Of a stretch of DNA of 64,000 nt, positions 53,501 through 62,885 are shown piece by piece. The translations under genes were made by a program, and so were the position numbers. Source of the stretch: Lotmaria passim (lineage: Eukaryota; Euglenozoa; Kinetoplastea; Trypanosomatida; Trypanosomatidae). How positions within the stretch are numbered: the first letter of the stretch is position 1; each line of letters starts with the position of its first letter. The stretch is taken from assembly GCA_037349495.1 (NCBI GenBank), contig CP140204.1:310001-374000 (forward strand), read 5' to 3'. The notes beneath the pieces were generated by a model, which did not search any database, had not been told where the DNA came from, and saw only the letters and a list, made by a program, of their open reading frames with translations.

Positions 53501-56500
53501 TTCTGCAGTGCTGTCAGGTAAAGTGGCGATGGCGTGACCCATCCGCGCCACTGGTTCAAACCGCACGAGAGGAGGAGCGCGAGAAAGGGTGATGAATGGA
53601 GGGAGCTAGGGAACGGCGACGGCGCCACGGGGCTGCGCTGGAGGGGAAGTGGGGACGGGGCACCGCGGCGTAGGGACACGCGCGGCACGGCACAGCACGC
53701 AGGATGCACAACAGTGATTCAGGCATGCTCGCGCATGCAACAGGAGCCCTGACTGAGTAGAATTATCATGCACCACTCTGATGTGCTGCCGCTGTGCTGC
53801 GGTGCGAGTGTGAGGGAGAGGGAAACAGGGCTGCTGCACATGATGATTGACTGTAACATCACAGACTTTGAGTCCCCATGATACCAATCATTGTCGCCCC
53901 AGTCTGACGGCAGCGTGTGTGTGTGTATGGTTTTTCCTGTGCTTGTGGTTGTGCCCAAGCCCTGCGTGTGAGTCGGCGCGGCGGGGGAAGGGAGGCTGGC
54001 GGGAGGGTGGTGTGTGCGGGTGTGGCGTGCGGCCGCACCCGCCGCAGCGCGTGGACATGATCGAAACCCAGGCTGATGTAAAGCCGTCGCAGATGGACTT
54101 TGAGTGGCGTAGCCGTGAAACCAAACCCGCCTTGTCTGACCACGTTGTGCCGCTGCTTGTGTTGACCGACCGCCGACGTGCGAGCTTGTGGGAGCTTGTG
54201 TGTGTGTGTGTGTGTGTGTGCTTTCGTGCTGTTGTCCGCCTGTGCATGTGCATGTGCTGGCGGGCGTGGCGATGGCCCACTGGCCCCGTCACCTCGAGGG
54301 CGCCCGCGCCGCTTGTCGGTGCTTGCTGGGCGTACGGCCTCGAGCTACAGCGGTGCCGGCGCGCGCGTGTTGCGTGTGCACCGGTGCCGCCACTCTGGGG
54401 GGCCACAGAGCAAGGGGTGCGGGCGTGGTGTGATGCTCGGTGCGCCTCGCGCGTGCCTGACGCTCCGCCGCGCCGCGATTCCCGTTACGCATATCCTGTG
54501 TGCGCTCCAGCCCCGTCGGGGCCATGACGAGTCCGCAACCAACCATGCGTTACACATTTCCTAAGGAGCAGCCGCCGAAGTTTGAGATGACGGAGACGGA
54601 GGGGGAGGAGGAGAGAGGAAGCGCTCATTGTAGTGCGCGTGCCGCAAACCGCGTAGGCACCGCGCATGAAACTGGAGCGCGAGACCGGGAGCGCGTGCGC
54701 GTCCCTGTGCCTGCGTCTCTGCTACATATATGTGTATATATATATATATATATTTTTTTTCTCTTTTTGTGTGGGTGTGTGCGTGTGTGTATGCGTGCGT
54801 GCGTGTGCGAGGGATGACCAACAATTCGACAACACAGCACAGTTTGACCTGATGCATCGCTGAACGACAACGTCCGATACATGAGCAATCTGCACTGACG
54901 TACACGCCCACGTGCTCACATGCACACACGCGCGTCGCAGTCGCAGTACGATTAAACACGGACGCGCCTCGGCGTATTCGCTCGGTGCCGGCGCTGTCCG
55001 CCAGTGTCGTACGAGAGAGGAGAACAAGGGGAGAAGGTTGGCAGCTGGCGTGGCTGCTTCTGCAGTGCTGTCAGGTAAAGTGGCGATGGCGTGACCCATC
55101 CGCGCCACTGGTTCAAACCGCACGAGAGGAGGAGCGCGAGAAAGGGTGATGAATGGAGGGAGCTAGGGAACGGCGACGGCGCCACGGGGCTGCGCTGGAG
55201 GGGAAGTGGGGACGGGGCACCGCGGCGTAGGGACACGCGCGGCACGGCACAGCACGCAGGATGCACAACAGTGATTCAGGCATGCTCGCGCATGCAACAG
55301 GAGCCCTGACTGAGTAGAATTATCATGCACCACTCTGATGTGCTGCCGCTGTGCTGCGGTGCGAGTGTGAGGGAGAGGGAAACAGGGCTGCTGCACATGA
55401 TGATTGACTGTAACATCACAGACTTTGAGTCCCCATGATACCAATCATTGTCGCCCCAGTCTGACGGCAGCGTGTGTGTGTGTATGGTTTTTCCTGTGCT
55501 TGTGGTTGTGCCCAAGCCCTGCGTGTGAGTCGGCGCGGCGGGGGAAGGGAGGCTGGCGGGAGGGTGGTGTGTGCGGGTGTGGCGTGCGGCCGCACCCGCC
55601 GCAGCGCGTGGACATGATCGAAACCCAGGCTGATGTAAAGCCGTCGCAGATGGACTTTGAGTGGCGTAGCCGTGAAACCAAACCCGCCTTGTCTGACCAC
55701 GTTGTGCCGCTGCTTGTGTTGACCGACCGCCGACGTGCGAGCTTGTGGGAGCTTGTGTGTGTGTGTGTGTGTGTGTGCTTTCGTGCTGTTGTCCGCCTGT
55801 GCATGTGCATGTGCTGGCGGGCGTGGCGATGGCCCACTGGCCCCGTCACCTCGAGGGCGCCCGCGCCGCTTGTCGGTGCTTGCTGGGCGTACGGCCTCGA
55901 GCTACAGCGGTGCCGGCGCGCGCGTGTTGCGTGTGCACCGGTGCCGCCACTCTGGGGGGCCACAGAGCAAGGGGTGCGGGCGTGGTGTGATGCTCGGTGC
56001 GCCTCGCGCGTGCCTGACGCTCCGCCGCGCCGCGATTCCCGTTACGCATATCCTGTGTGCGCTCCAGCCCCGTCGGGGCCATGACGAGTCCGCAACCAAC
56101 CATGCGTTACACATTTCCTAAGGAGCAGCCGCCGAAGTTTGAGATGACGGAGACGGAGGGGGAGGAGGAGAGAGGAAGCGCTCATTGTAGTGCGCGTGCC
56201 GCAAACCGCGTAGGCACCGCGCATGAAACTGGAGCGCGAGACCGGGAGCGCGTGCGCGTCCCTGTGCCTGCGTCTCTGCTACATATATGTGTATATATAT
56301 ATATATTTTTTTTTTTTCTCTTTTTGTGTGGGTGTGTGCGTGTGTGTATGCGTGCGTGCGTGTGCGAGGGATGACCAACAATTCGACAACACAGCACAGT
56401 TTGACCTGATGCATCGCTGAACGACAACGTCCGATACATGAGCAATCTGCACTGACGTACACGCCCACGTGCTCACATGCACACACGCGCGTCGCAGTCG

Positions 56501-57889
56501 CAGTACGATTAAACACGGACGCGCCTCGGCGTATTCGCTCGGTGCCGGCGCTGTCCGCCAGTGTCGTACGAGAGAGGAGAACAAGGGGAGAAGGTTGGCA
56601 GCTGGCGTGGCTGCTTCTGCAGTGCTGTCAGGTAAAGTGGCGATGGCGTGACCCATCCGCGCCACTGGTTCAAACCGCACGAGAGGAGGAGCGCGAGAAA
56701 GGGTGATGAATGGAGGGAGCTAGGGAACGGCGACGGCGCCACGGGGCTGCGCTGGAGGGGAAGTGGGGACGGGGCACCGCGGCGTAGGGACACGCGCGGC
56801 ACGGCACAGCACGCAGGATGCACAACAGTGATTCAGGCATGCTCGCGCATGCAACAGGAGCCCTGACTGAGTAGAATTATCATGCACCACTCTGATGTGC
56901 TGCCGCTGTGCTGCGGTGCGAGTGTGAGGGAGAGGGAAACAGGGCTGCTGCACATGATGATTGACTGTAACATCACAGACTTTGAGTCCCCATGATACCA
57001 ATCATTGTCGCCCCAGTCTGACGGCAGCGTGTGTGTGTGTATGGTTTTTCCTGTGCTTGTGGTTGTGCCCAAGCCCTGCGTGTGAGTCGGCGCGGCGGGG
57101 GAAGGGAGGCTGGCGGGAGGGTGGTGTGTGCGGGTGTGGCGTGCGGCCGCACCCGCCGCAGCGCGTGGACATGATCGAAACCCAGGCTGATGTAAAGCCG
57201 TCGCAGATGGACTTTGAGTGGCGTAGCCGTGAAACCAAACCCGCCTTGTCTGACCACGTTGTGCCGCTGCTTGTGTTGACCGACCGCCGACGTGCGAGCT
57301 TGTGGGAGCTTGTGTGTGTGTGTGTGTGTGTGTGCTTTCGTGCTGTTGTCCGCCTGTGCATGTGCATGTGCTGGCGGGCGTGGCGATGGCCCACTGGCCC
57401 CGTCACCTCGAGGGCGCCCGCGCCGCTTGTCGGTGCTTGCTGGGCGTACGGCCTCGAGCTACAGCGGTGCCGGCGCGCGCGTGTTGCGTGTGCACCGGTG
57501 CCGCCACTCTGGGGGGCCACAGAGCAAGGGGTGCGGGCGTGGTGTGATGCTCGGTGCGCCTCGCGCGTGCCTGACGCTCCGCCGCGCCGCGATTCCCGTT
57601 ACGCATATCCTGTGTGCGCTCCAGCCCCGTCGGGGCCATGACGAGTCCGCAACCAACCATGCGTTACACATTTCCTAAGGAGCAGCCGCCGAAGTTTGAG
57701 ATGACGGAGACGGAGGGGGAGGAGGAGAGAGGAAGCGCTCATTGTAGTGCGCGTGCCGCAAACCGCGTAGGCACCGCGCATGAAACTGGAGCGCGAGACC
57801 GGGAGTGCGTGCGCGTCCCTGTGCCTGCGTCTCTGCTACATATATGTGTATATATATATATTTTTTTTTTTTCTCTTTTTGTGTGGGTG
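44507..57889. repeat. satellite of ~1555-bp units, eight copies plus part of a ninth
   Basis: Direct head-to-tail copies start at 44507, 46059, 47614, 49169, 50722, 52279, 53834, 55391 and 56948, giving unit lengths of 1552-1557. The ninth stops at 57889. Copies are almost identical. Length changes come from a GT repeat (44873-44888 in copy 1), a TA repeat and the T run after it. The few substitutions include GAG/AAG near 45245 of copy 1 and its equivalents (G in copies 1-3, A in 4-9) and GAGTGCG/GAGCGCG (T in 1-3 and 9, C in 4-8). The unit contains the palindromes GTGCGGCCGCAC (44700-44711), GCCCCGTCGGGGC (45177-45189) and GCATGCTCGCGCATGC (45948-45963). Its open frames shift with GT-repeat length and look non-coding. 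I recognise no gene or RNA in it. Confidence 0.97.
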
Positions 57890-59240
57890 CTGGAGTGGGC
57901 ACAATGTGTTGTTCATCAACTTCCGTGTAAGGCGAGTCCACCCGAATCGCCCGCTGCCCGTTATGCCACGAGGGAGTGGAGCCACGTCCCGTGCTGGGCT
58001 GCATCGGGGACACGAGGAGATTTCGGCGCTGCTACTGTGATGAGATCAATTACAGGACCTGGATAATTCGTCACATCCGGGACGCTCACCCAAACCAGCG
58101 TGAGTCACTCTTTCCTCCCTCTTTCAGCAACAGACGGACCGCGTCACGCGAAGCGGCATCGAACACAAGCCGTGTCCTCCTGACCGGCTCGCTACGGTGC
58201 CCTGTGTGTGACACAGTAGTGATGCGGCAAGCCATGACCCGCCACATGAACACGCACACAGAGGCTGACAGACGCCAGCTTCCCCAGTACCACCATGAGC
58301 GGGTCCGGGCTAGAAGAAGAGTCGAGGTAGTGCTGGACCACGCATGTCCCCACTGCGGTGTGCTTGTGTCCTCTGAGCGAGCCCTTCGCAATCACCTTGC
58401 CAGTCTCCGCCCTGCTGTTTACCAGCCTGCCCCTCCGCCTGGCCCGGCAAGCGCGAAGCCCTACCGCTGTGCCACCTGCCCACTACGGTTTCGTTCCCAC
58501 CCAGGGCTTGGGCATCACGTCCACTGCCCGCATCCCCACTACACCCGCGGCCTCTTTACCCGTCCTGATGGAACCGAAGTCCCCGTTTTCGCAGCACCAA
58601 AACGTCTGCTGTGTCCCCGGTGCGGGAGTCAGTTCATGAATGAGCCGACCCTCTTTAGGCACAACGCCGTCATCCATGAACCGCGTAATTCTCAAAGAGA
58701 CCCCGTGGTATCGCGAGGACCCGCATGCCGAAACAGCCGAGCACATGTTGGTGTGCCCCGCGTTGCGTGCCTCCCGAGAGCTCTTCGGCATTGACAAACT
58801 TCGAAGGAAAGAGCTCGTTCGCAGCGATGAACTCGCGAGTTGGTTACGTCACGCGTTCCAACTGCAGTTGTCCGTCCTCCTTGCTAATCCTCCTGTTCAG
58901 ATGGAAGGAACCGCAGCCCCTGAAGCGGATCAGTAGCGGCCAATTTGATTTGTTTTCTTAATTAAATGGCCGTCGGCTACGGAACCGATGAAGCAGCCCG
59001 AGGATAAATGGACCCTCTACGAGCAGAGACAAGCATCTTCCCTTCCCTCTAAGCCCACGGGCCTCGGCAAAGCCTGCCCCAGCGAGAAACTCAGTGCTGG
59101 ATCAGGACTTCCAGCAAACGCAGTCCTTGGTCGAGGACTTGCAACCAGTTCACTCGGACTTTCGTGAGGCGCAGAAATGCGCCGTGTTGGCTGAAACAGC
59201 AAGAATGTTCGAAGTGGCGTCTGGAAGAAGAAAAAAAAAA
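57890..59240 (+). mobile_element. 3' end of a broken non-LTR retroelement (LINE, ingi/L1Tc-like)
   Basis: From about 57931 the + strand encodes the C-terminal part of a retroelement protein with five Cys/His fingers in a row. They begin CPLCHEG (ending in HIRDAH), CPVCDTVV (HMNTH), CPHCGVLV (RNH), CATCPLRF (HHVHCPHPH) and CPRCGSQF (HNAVIH). A following segment in another frame has ETAEHMLVCPALRASRELF, the usual tail motif after the reverse transcriptase/RNase H part of LINEs, and ends at a stop near 58936. Reverse transcriptase and endonuclease are absent, so the copy is strongly 5'-truncated and also frame-shifted. C-terminal C2H2 fingers are known in the ingi/L1Tc clade of trypanosomatids; SLACS/CZAR-type is the alternative. 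The DNA to 59240 has no gene and ends in GAAGAAG plus ten A, which may be the element's A-tail. Confidence 0.72.
59231..59240 (-). terminator. Pol III terminator of tRNA-Arg
   Basis: Ten T on the leftward strand directly after the discriminator base. On the + strand the same bases form the A-run at the end of the retroelement remnant. Confidence 0.85.
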
Positions 59241-59312
59241 CATCCGTGACAGGATTCGAACCTGCAACCCTCTGATCCGTAGTCAGATGCTCTTCCATTG
59301 AGCCACACGGAC
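59241..59312 (-). tRNA. tRNA-Arg(ACG)
   Basis: The leftward strand folds into a complete cloverleaf of 72 bases. The acceptor GTCCGTG pairs with CACGGAT (seven pairs, the first a G-T). The D stem is GCTC/GAGC with loop AATGGAA. The anticodon stem is TCTGA/TCAGA with loop CTACGGA, so the anticodon is ACG (Arg, read as ICG). The T arm is GCAGG/CCTGT around TTCGAAT. The discriminator is G. Ten T follow at once on the coding strand (59240-59231), a good Pol III terminator. It diverges from the 7SL gene that starts about 105 bases away; in trypanosomatids the A and B boxes of such companion tRNAs act as the promoter of 7SL and U-snRNA genes. Confidence 0.97.
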
Positions 59313-59419
59313 TTGCAACGCGACAACCAATTTATTTTGAGAGATACTTTTCCGAATTTCCTGTTTTTCAAAACGATGCAGAACTTCCCACCCCGCGGTT
59401 TCGCTTTACAAGCCGGAGC
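59313..59419 (+). promoter_or_regulatory. divergent Pol III spacer between tRNA-Arg and 7SL
   Basis: This short spacer separates the 5' ends of the two genes. The spacing of about 105 bases is close to that of other trypanosomatid tRNA/small-RNA pairs, where the tRNA's internal boxes drive the neighbour. I see no other motif in it that I can name. Confidence 0.6.
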
Positions 59420-59686
59420 GTCGCTCTGTAACCTTCGGGGGCTTCTTTGGTGGAGCGGGGAGGACGTGGACCAGCGAGGGTGATCTGCTGCGTTGACGCG
59501 GTGCTCTGCTTGGCTGTGTGTCGGCGTGGCGTGCACCCCTGCAGAGGGGATGCGCGTCCGCCGTTGAAGTAGGGGAAACGGGTCAGGCCGGCAACGGAAC
59601 AGCCCACCCCGCGCACGTCTGCCGTTGCAGAATCACACCGCGGAGCATGTCAGCACTTGAGCCCCACGCGTCGTCGCAACACTTTT
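59420..59686 (+). ncRNA. 7SL: 7SL RNA (signal recognition particle RNA)
   Basis: The ends are approximate. The Alu-domain part has CTCTGTAACC followed by TTCGGGGGC, carrying the UGUAA turn that binds SRP proteins. Helix 6 is seen as CACCCCT/AGGGGATG closed by GCAG, a GNAR loop that SRP19 recognises. Helix 8 reads GTCAGGCCGGCAACGGAACA followed by GC, close to the universal SRP54-binding site (human CCAGGUCGGAAACGGAGCAG), with a GCAA loop. The length of about 267 agrees with trypanosomatid 7SL (about 270-280), and T runs at 59683-59692 suit Pol III termination. SRP RNA directs ribosomes making secretory proteins to the ER. Its promoter is expected to be the A and B boxes of the divergent tRNA-Arg. 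Short frames across it are chance. Confidence 0.9.
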
Positions 59687-59689
59687 TCT

Positions 59690-60198
59690 TTTTCGTTCTC
59701 TCGAGATTGGGAAGCGAAAAACAAAATGGATGGGGAAGAGTAGAAGAGAGGGCAGGCAAAACAAGCAGGGAGAAGACGGTTCGTCACGCTTGGTCGAGCA
59801 CATTGGGACGTCGACCATTCTACGCGTGAAGCGTGAAAAAGGCGTGCGGGCCTTTCCACAATTTCCTGAGAGCATCAAGAACGTTTCTTAGCCCATTTTT
59901 GCAGTGGTGTTCAAGCAAAGGTGTGGTGTTTCTGATGCGCGTCGTCAATAACGCCGTGGATCACAGTTTTCGGAATGAAACAGCTACAAGTTTCAAAAAC
60001 GTCGATATCATTAATAATAATAGAAAAAAAAAAAGTAGACATATGAAATGCCGGAAAAACACAAAAGAAGGAACTGTTCAGTCTCGCCCACCTACCAGCA
60101 CAGCCGCAGCGCGCTGAGCAGGAGGGAAGGTGAACGGGGAAAAAAGGCGTGGACTTCGTTTTTTTCTTTCACCTTTCCTTTTTCCCAAACATGCGCGG
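59690..60198. other. region between 7SL and the dipeptidyl peptidase gene
   Basis: No gene seen. It must contain the 3' UTR of the leftward peptidase mRNA. An A11 run lies near 60024-60034. Confidence 0.5.
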
Positions 60199-62241
60199 TT
60201 ACAGCGGCACCTCCTGGTGACGGGTCAGGAACGACTTCACGACGCCCTCAACCGAGCCGGCAAACTCCTCGACCTCCACCGTGTCCCCGACGATTCGGGT
60301 GTGCGGCTGCACGTACTGCTTACGCGGCTTGCGGCGTGCCATGACAATCTCGCGGTAGCGCACGTAGGTGTCGTTCACAGTCGTCATGTTGCGGTAGTAT
60401 TCCATCCCACGCACCGCATTCGCCGTCGCCTTGTTCACGTTAAGGTTCACCAGAAGTTCGCCAATCGCCTGGCGGCCGTCGGTGGCGATGCGCGCACGGT
60501 CGAGGGTGATGAGCAGGCCTTCTTTCTCATCCTCGGCGATGTGGACGATCGGGTTCGGCGCCCGCGCGAGCGCCTCGAGAATGCAGAAGCGCGCACGCAT
60601 GTGCGCCTGCCGCCACTGCTGCGTCTCCGGGGTGTAGTACTCCAACCCACACAGCCCCGCCCGCACCATGTTCAGCCAACAGATGTAAATCGCGTCCTGC
60701 TGCTCCTGCTCCGTCGCAAGGTGGAAGATCTTCAGCAGCTCCGGCTGCAGGCACAGGTACAGCGAGACCGCCTCAGCGCGGCACTCCTCGTAGGAGCTGG
60801 CCATGCCACCAAAGACGCTGGAGTAAGTGTCGCCGGGCTTGTACCATGACGTGACTGGGTGACCGCTGATGGGGTCAATCGTGTTCTTGTCAAAGTTGAG
60901 CTGGCCGTCGTCGCCTTCCGTGAGCAGCTTGCCCGTCCCGTGGCCGAGCAGCTCGTGGATGCCCACGTTCACCGACGTCGCCGCCAGCAGGCTCCTCTTG
61001 TATACTTCCCAGTCCGCGTCGGTAATATGGTTGATCTTCTCCTTGAAGGTCACCGCGCTCACCACATTAGCCAGGTAGACGTTCTTGAAGCCGATGTTCT
61101 GGCGGATGTCGTCGTAGTTCGGGATGTTGATGCCGGCCGGGATGCCGCTGCTGGCAAAGCCGAGCACGTCCAGGCTGGTGAAGTCCGGGCTCGTGAAGAC
61201 GTTCTTCTCGAAGGCCCGCCCCCACGGCAGCTGCGCGATGAACTTCTCGGCCTGCGCCACTAGTGCCCCGTACACCTTTGACTGCTCCTTGTTCACCACT
61301 GCCACAAAGCCCTCCCACTCCGCCCGCACGCCGGACGGGTCGCGGTAGGACTCGATGAAGCCGATGTTCGTCTCCACCGTCGGCCCCACATCCTTCACCC
61401 ACTCCTTCTGGCTCGCCTTGTGCTCGTTGACGTCGCCGCGCAGGAAGTGCTCGATGTAGTGATCCAGCATTCGCACCTCCGTTTCGTTCTCCGCATACGC
61501 GCGAGCCTGCCGCAGCTCCGCGACGACGCGGGCCATCTCCTCCTTGAAGTCGCCGAAGTACATCGCGATGGCGCGGCCGTTAAAGGCGACGGCCGGCACC
61601 GTCCTCTCCTCCGCCGCCGCGACACGGATCACCAGCGTGCCGTCCTCCTCTTTGAACACACGCGTGTTGACGCCGTCGATCTTCTTCGACGCGAGAAAGT
61701 CGTTGGCGATGACGGCGTCCTCGCGGGTGATGTTCGGGCTGTAGTACCGCGTGATGCCCTTCGGCGGGAAGTCGAGGGTCAGCTTGTCCTCGTGCAGGTC
61801 GTAGATCGCGTTCAGCAACGCCGCATCCACGGCGCCGGGACCGGCGCCGGCCTTTGCCACAATCGCTGCGAACGTCTCTTGCGGGATGGATGGGATGAAC
61901 TTGCTGTCACCAAAGGAAATGTAGTTGCCCATGTTCGAGTAGACCATCGCGAAGTACTCAAGAAACTGATCGACGGCCTCCGCCGCCACGCCGGCCTTCG
62001 TCACGTTCGCCTTGAGCATCTCCAGCGGCTGCGCACTGAGGAAGTCGTAAAAGAAGCGCAGCAGTGGGCGTGACTCGGGGCTGAGCTGCTCGGCGACGAC
62101 CGGGGTGCCGCACCAGCCGGCCATCATCATGTGATGCGCGTAGCGGCGCTGCTTCGGTGTCAAATCCTTGAAGGCGCCGGCGATGGCCAGGGTGCAGTAG
62201 GGCACTGCACGAGGCGTCACGTAAAGCGCTTTCTGTGACAT
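60199..62241 (-). CDS. DPP3: dipeptidyl peptidase III (family M49)
   Basis: The 680-residue enzyme has both signature motifs of zinc peptidase family M49: HELLGH (about 428-433), whose two His bind zinc with the catalytic Glu between, and EECRAE (about 482-487), which supplies the third ligand. The LLGHGTGKLLTE context and the later AHMRARFCILEAL and YVRYREIVMARRKPRKQYVQ segments also match the family. The length agrees with other DPP III (about 680-740). Known role: removes dipeptides from the N-terminus of peptides of about 4-10 residues in the cytosol, in late steps of protein turnover. There is no signal peptide. The first ATG begins MSQKALYVTPRAVPYC, which fits the family N-terminus. Confidence 0.96.
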   Translation of the reverse strand: MSQKALYVTPRAVPYCTLAIAGAFKDLTPKQRRYAHHMMMAGWCGTPVVAEQLSPESRPLLRFFYDFLSAQPLEMLKANVTKAGVAAEAVDQFLEYFAMVYSNMGNYISFGDSKFIPSIPQETFAAIVAKAGAGPGAVDAALLNAIYDLHEDKLTLDFPPKGITRYYSPNITREDAVIANDFLASKKIDGVNTRVFKEEDGTLVIRVAAAEERTVPAVAFNGRAIAMYFGDFKEEMARVVAELRQARAYAENETEVRMLDHYIEHFLRGDVNEHKASQKEWVKDVGPTVETNIGFIESYRDPSGVRAEWEGFVAVVNKEQSKVYGALVAQAEKFIAQLPWGRAFEKNVFTSPDFTSLDVLGFASSGIPAGINIPNYDDIRQNIGFKNVYLANVVSAVTFKEKINHITDADWEVYKRSLLAATSVNVGIHELLGHGTGKLLTEGDDGQLNFDKNTIDPISGHPVTSWYKPGDTYSSVFGGMASSYEECRAEAVSLYLCLQPELLKIFHLATEQEQQDAIYICWLNMVRAGLCGLEYYTPETQQWRQAHMRARFCILEALARAPNPIVHIAEDEKEGLLITLDRARIATDGRQAIGELLVNLNVNKATANAVRGMEYYRNMTTVNDTYVRYREIVMARRKPRKQYVQPHTRIVGDTVEVEEFAGSVEGVVKSFLTRHQEVPL

Positions 62242-62546
62242 GGTAGGTAGACTTCGGTTTGTCTTTGCCCGCTGGTGTGCAAAGTGACAGGAAGAGACTC
62301 AACCACAACGACAACAACAACGATAAAAAAGCGAAAATTGAAATTAAGAGGCAATTGCAAATCTGAAAAAATGATTCACAGAAAAAAAATGTGTGTTGGG
62401 AGGGACGCCGTTGGTAGAGACGAAGAAAGTGCGAAAGAGAATAGTCGCCGAGGGCGAGCATGCAAAAAACAACGTGGGATGATGAAGAACCGAAAAAAGA
62501 AAGAAGGAAAAGAGCGAAAGAACTCAAAAAAAAAAAAACGACAGTG

Positions 62547-62578
<32 letters not shown>

Positions 62579-62885
62579 CGTATGAGAGTCACATGCGAAC
62601 CTATGCCGATCACAGGTTGTAAAACGAGGGGGAAAAAAAAAGAACTTCTGGCTAAGAGAGGAGGTGTGGAAGTGGCTTACATCTTTTCTCTTTCACCTCG
62701 TGAAGCGCATTTGCGCTGCTTTTACCACCTAAACTCTTGGGTTTGCTGGCCTCAACAAGAACAATAATAAAAAAAAAAAAGAGAAAACAACAACAACGAG
62801 CGTTTGTCTTGCTCCTCTACGTCCCCTCGTATCGATGAATCCCTCTTTCTTTCGATTTTACTTCACTTCCCGCAGCAGGCCGTCA
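62242..62885. other. intergenic region with TA microsatellite
   Basis: No gene seen. It contains an A12 run near 62526 and a pure TA repeat of about 13 units at 62546-62571, followed by CATATACGTATG. Confidence 0.6.

Noticed and set aside
44520-57641. Repeated frames of 194-226 residues in each 1555-bp unit
   Set aside because: Their length changes with the GT repeat, they contain dinucleotide-repeat translation, and several frames on both strands are equally open because the DNA is GC-rich. No domain is seen.
59518-59829. A 103-residue rightward frame after the tRNA
   Set aside because: It overlaps the 7SL RNA gene and has no protein-like features.
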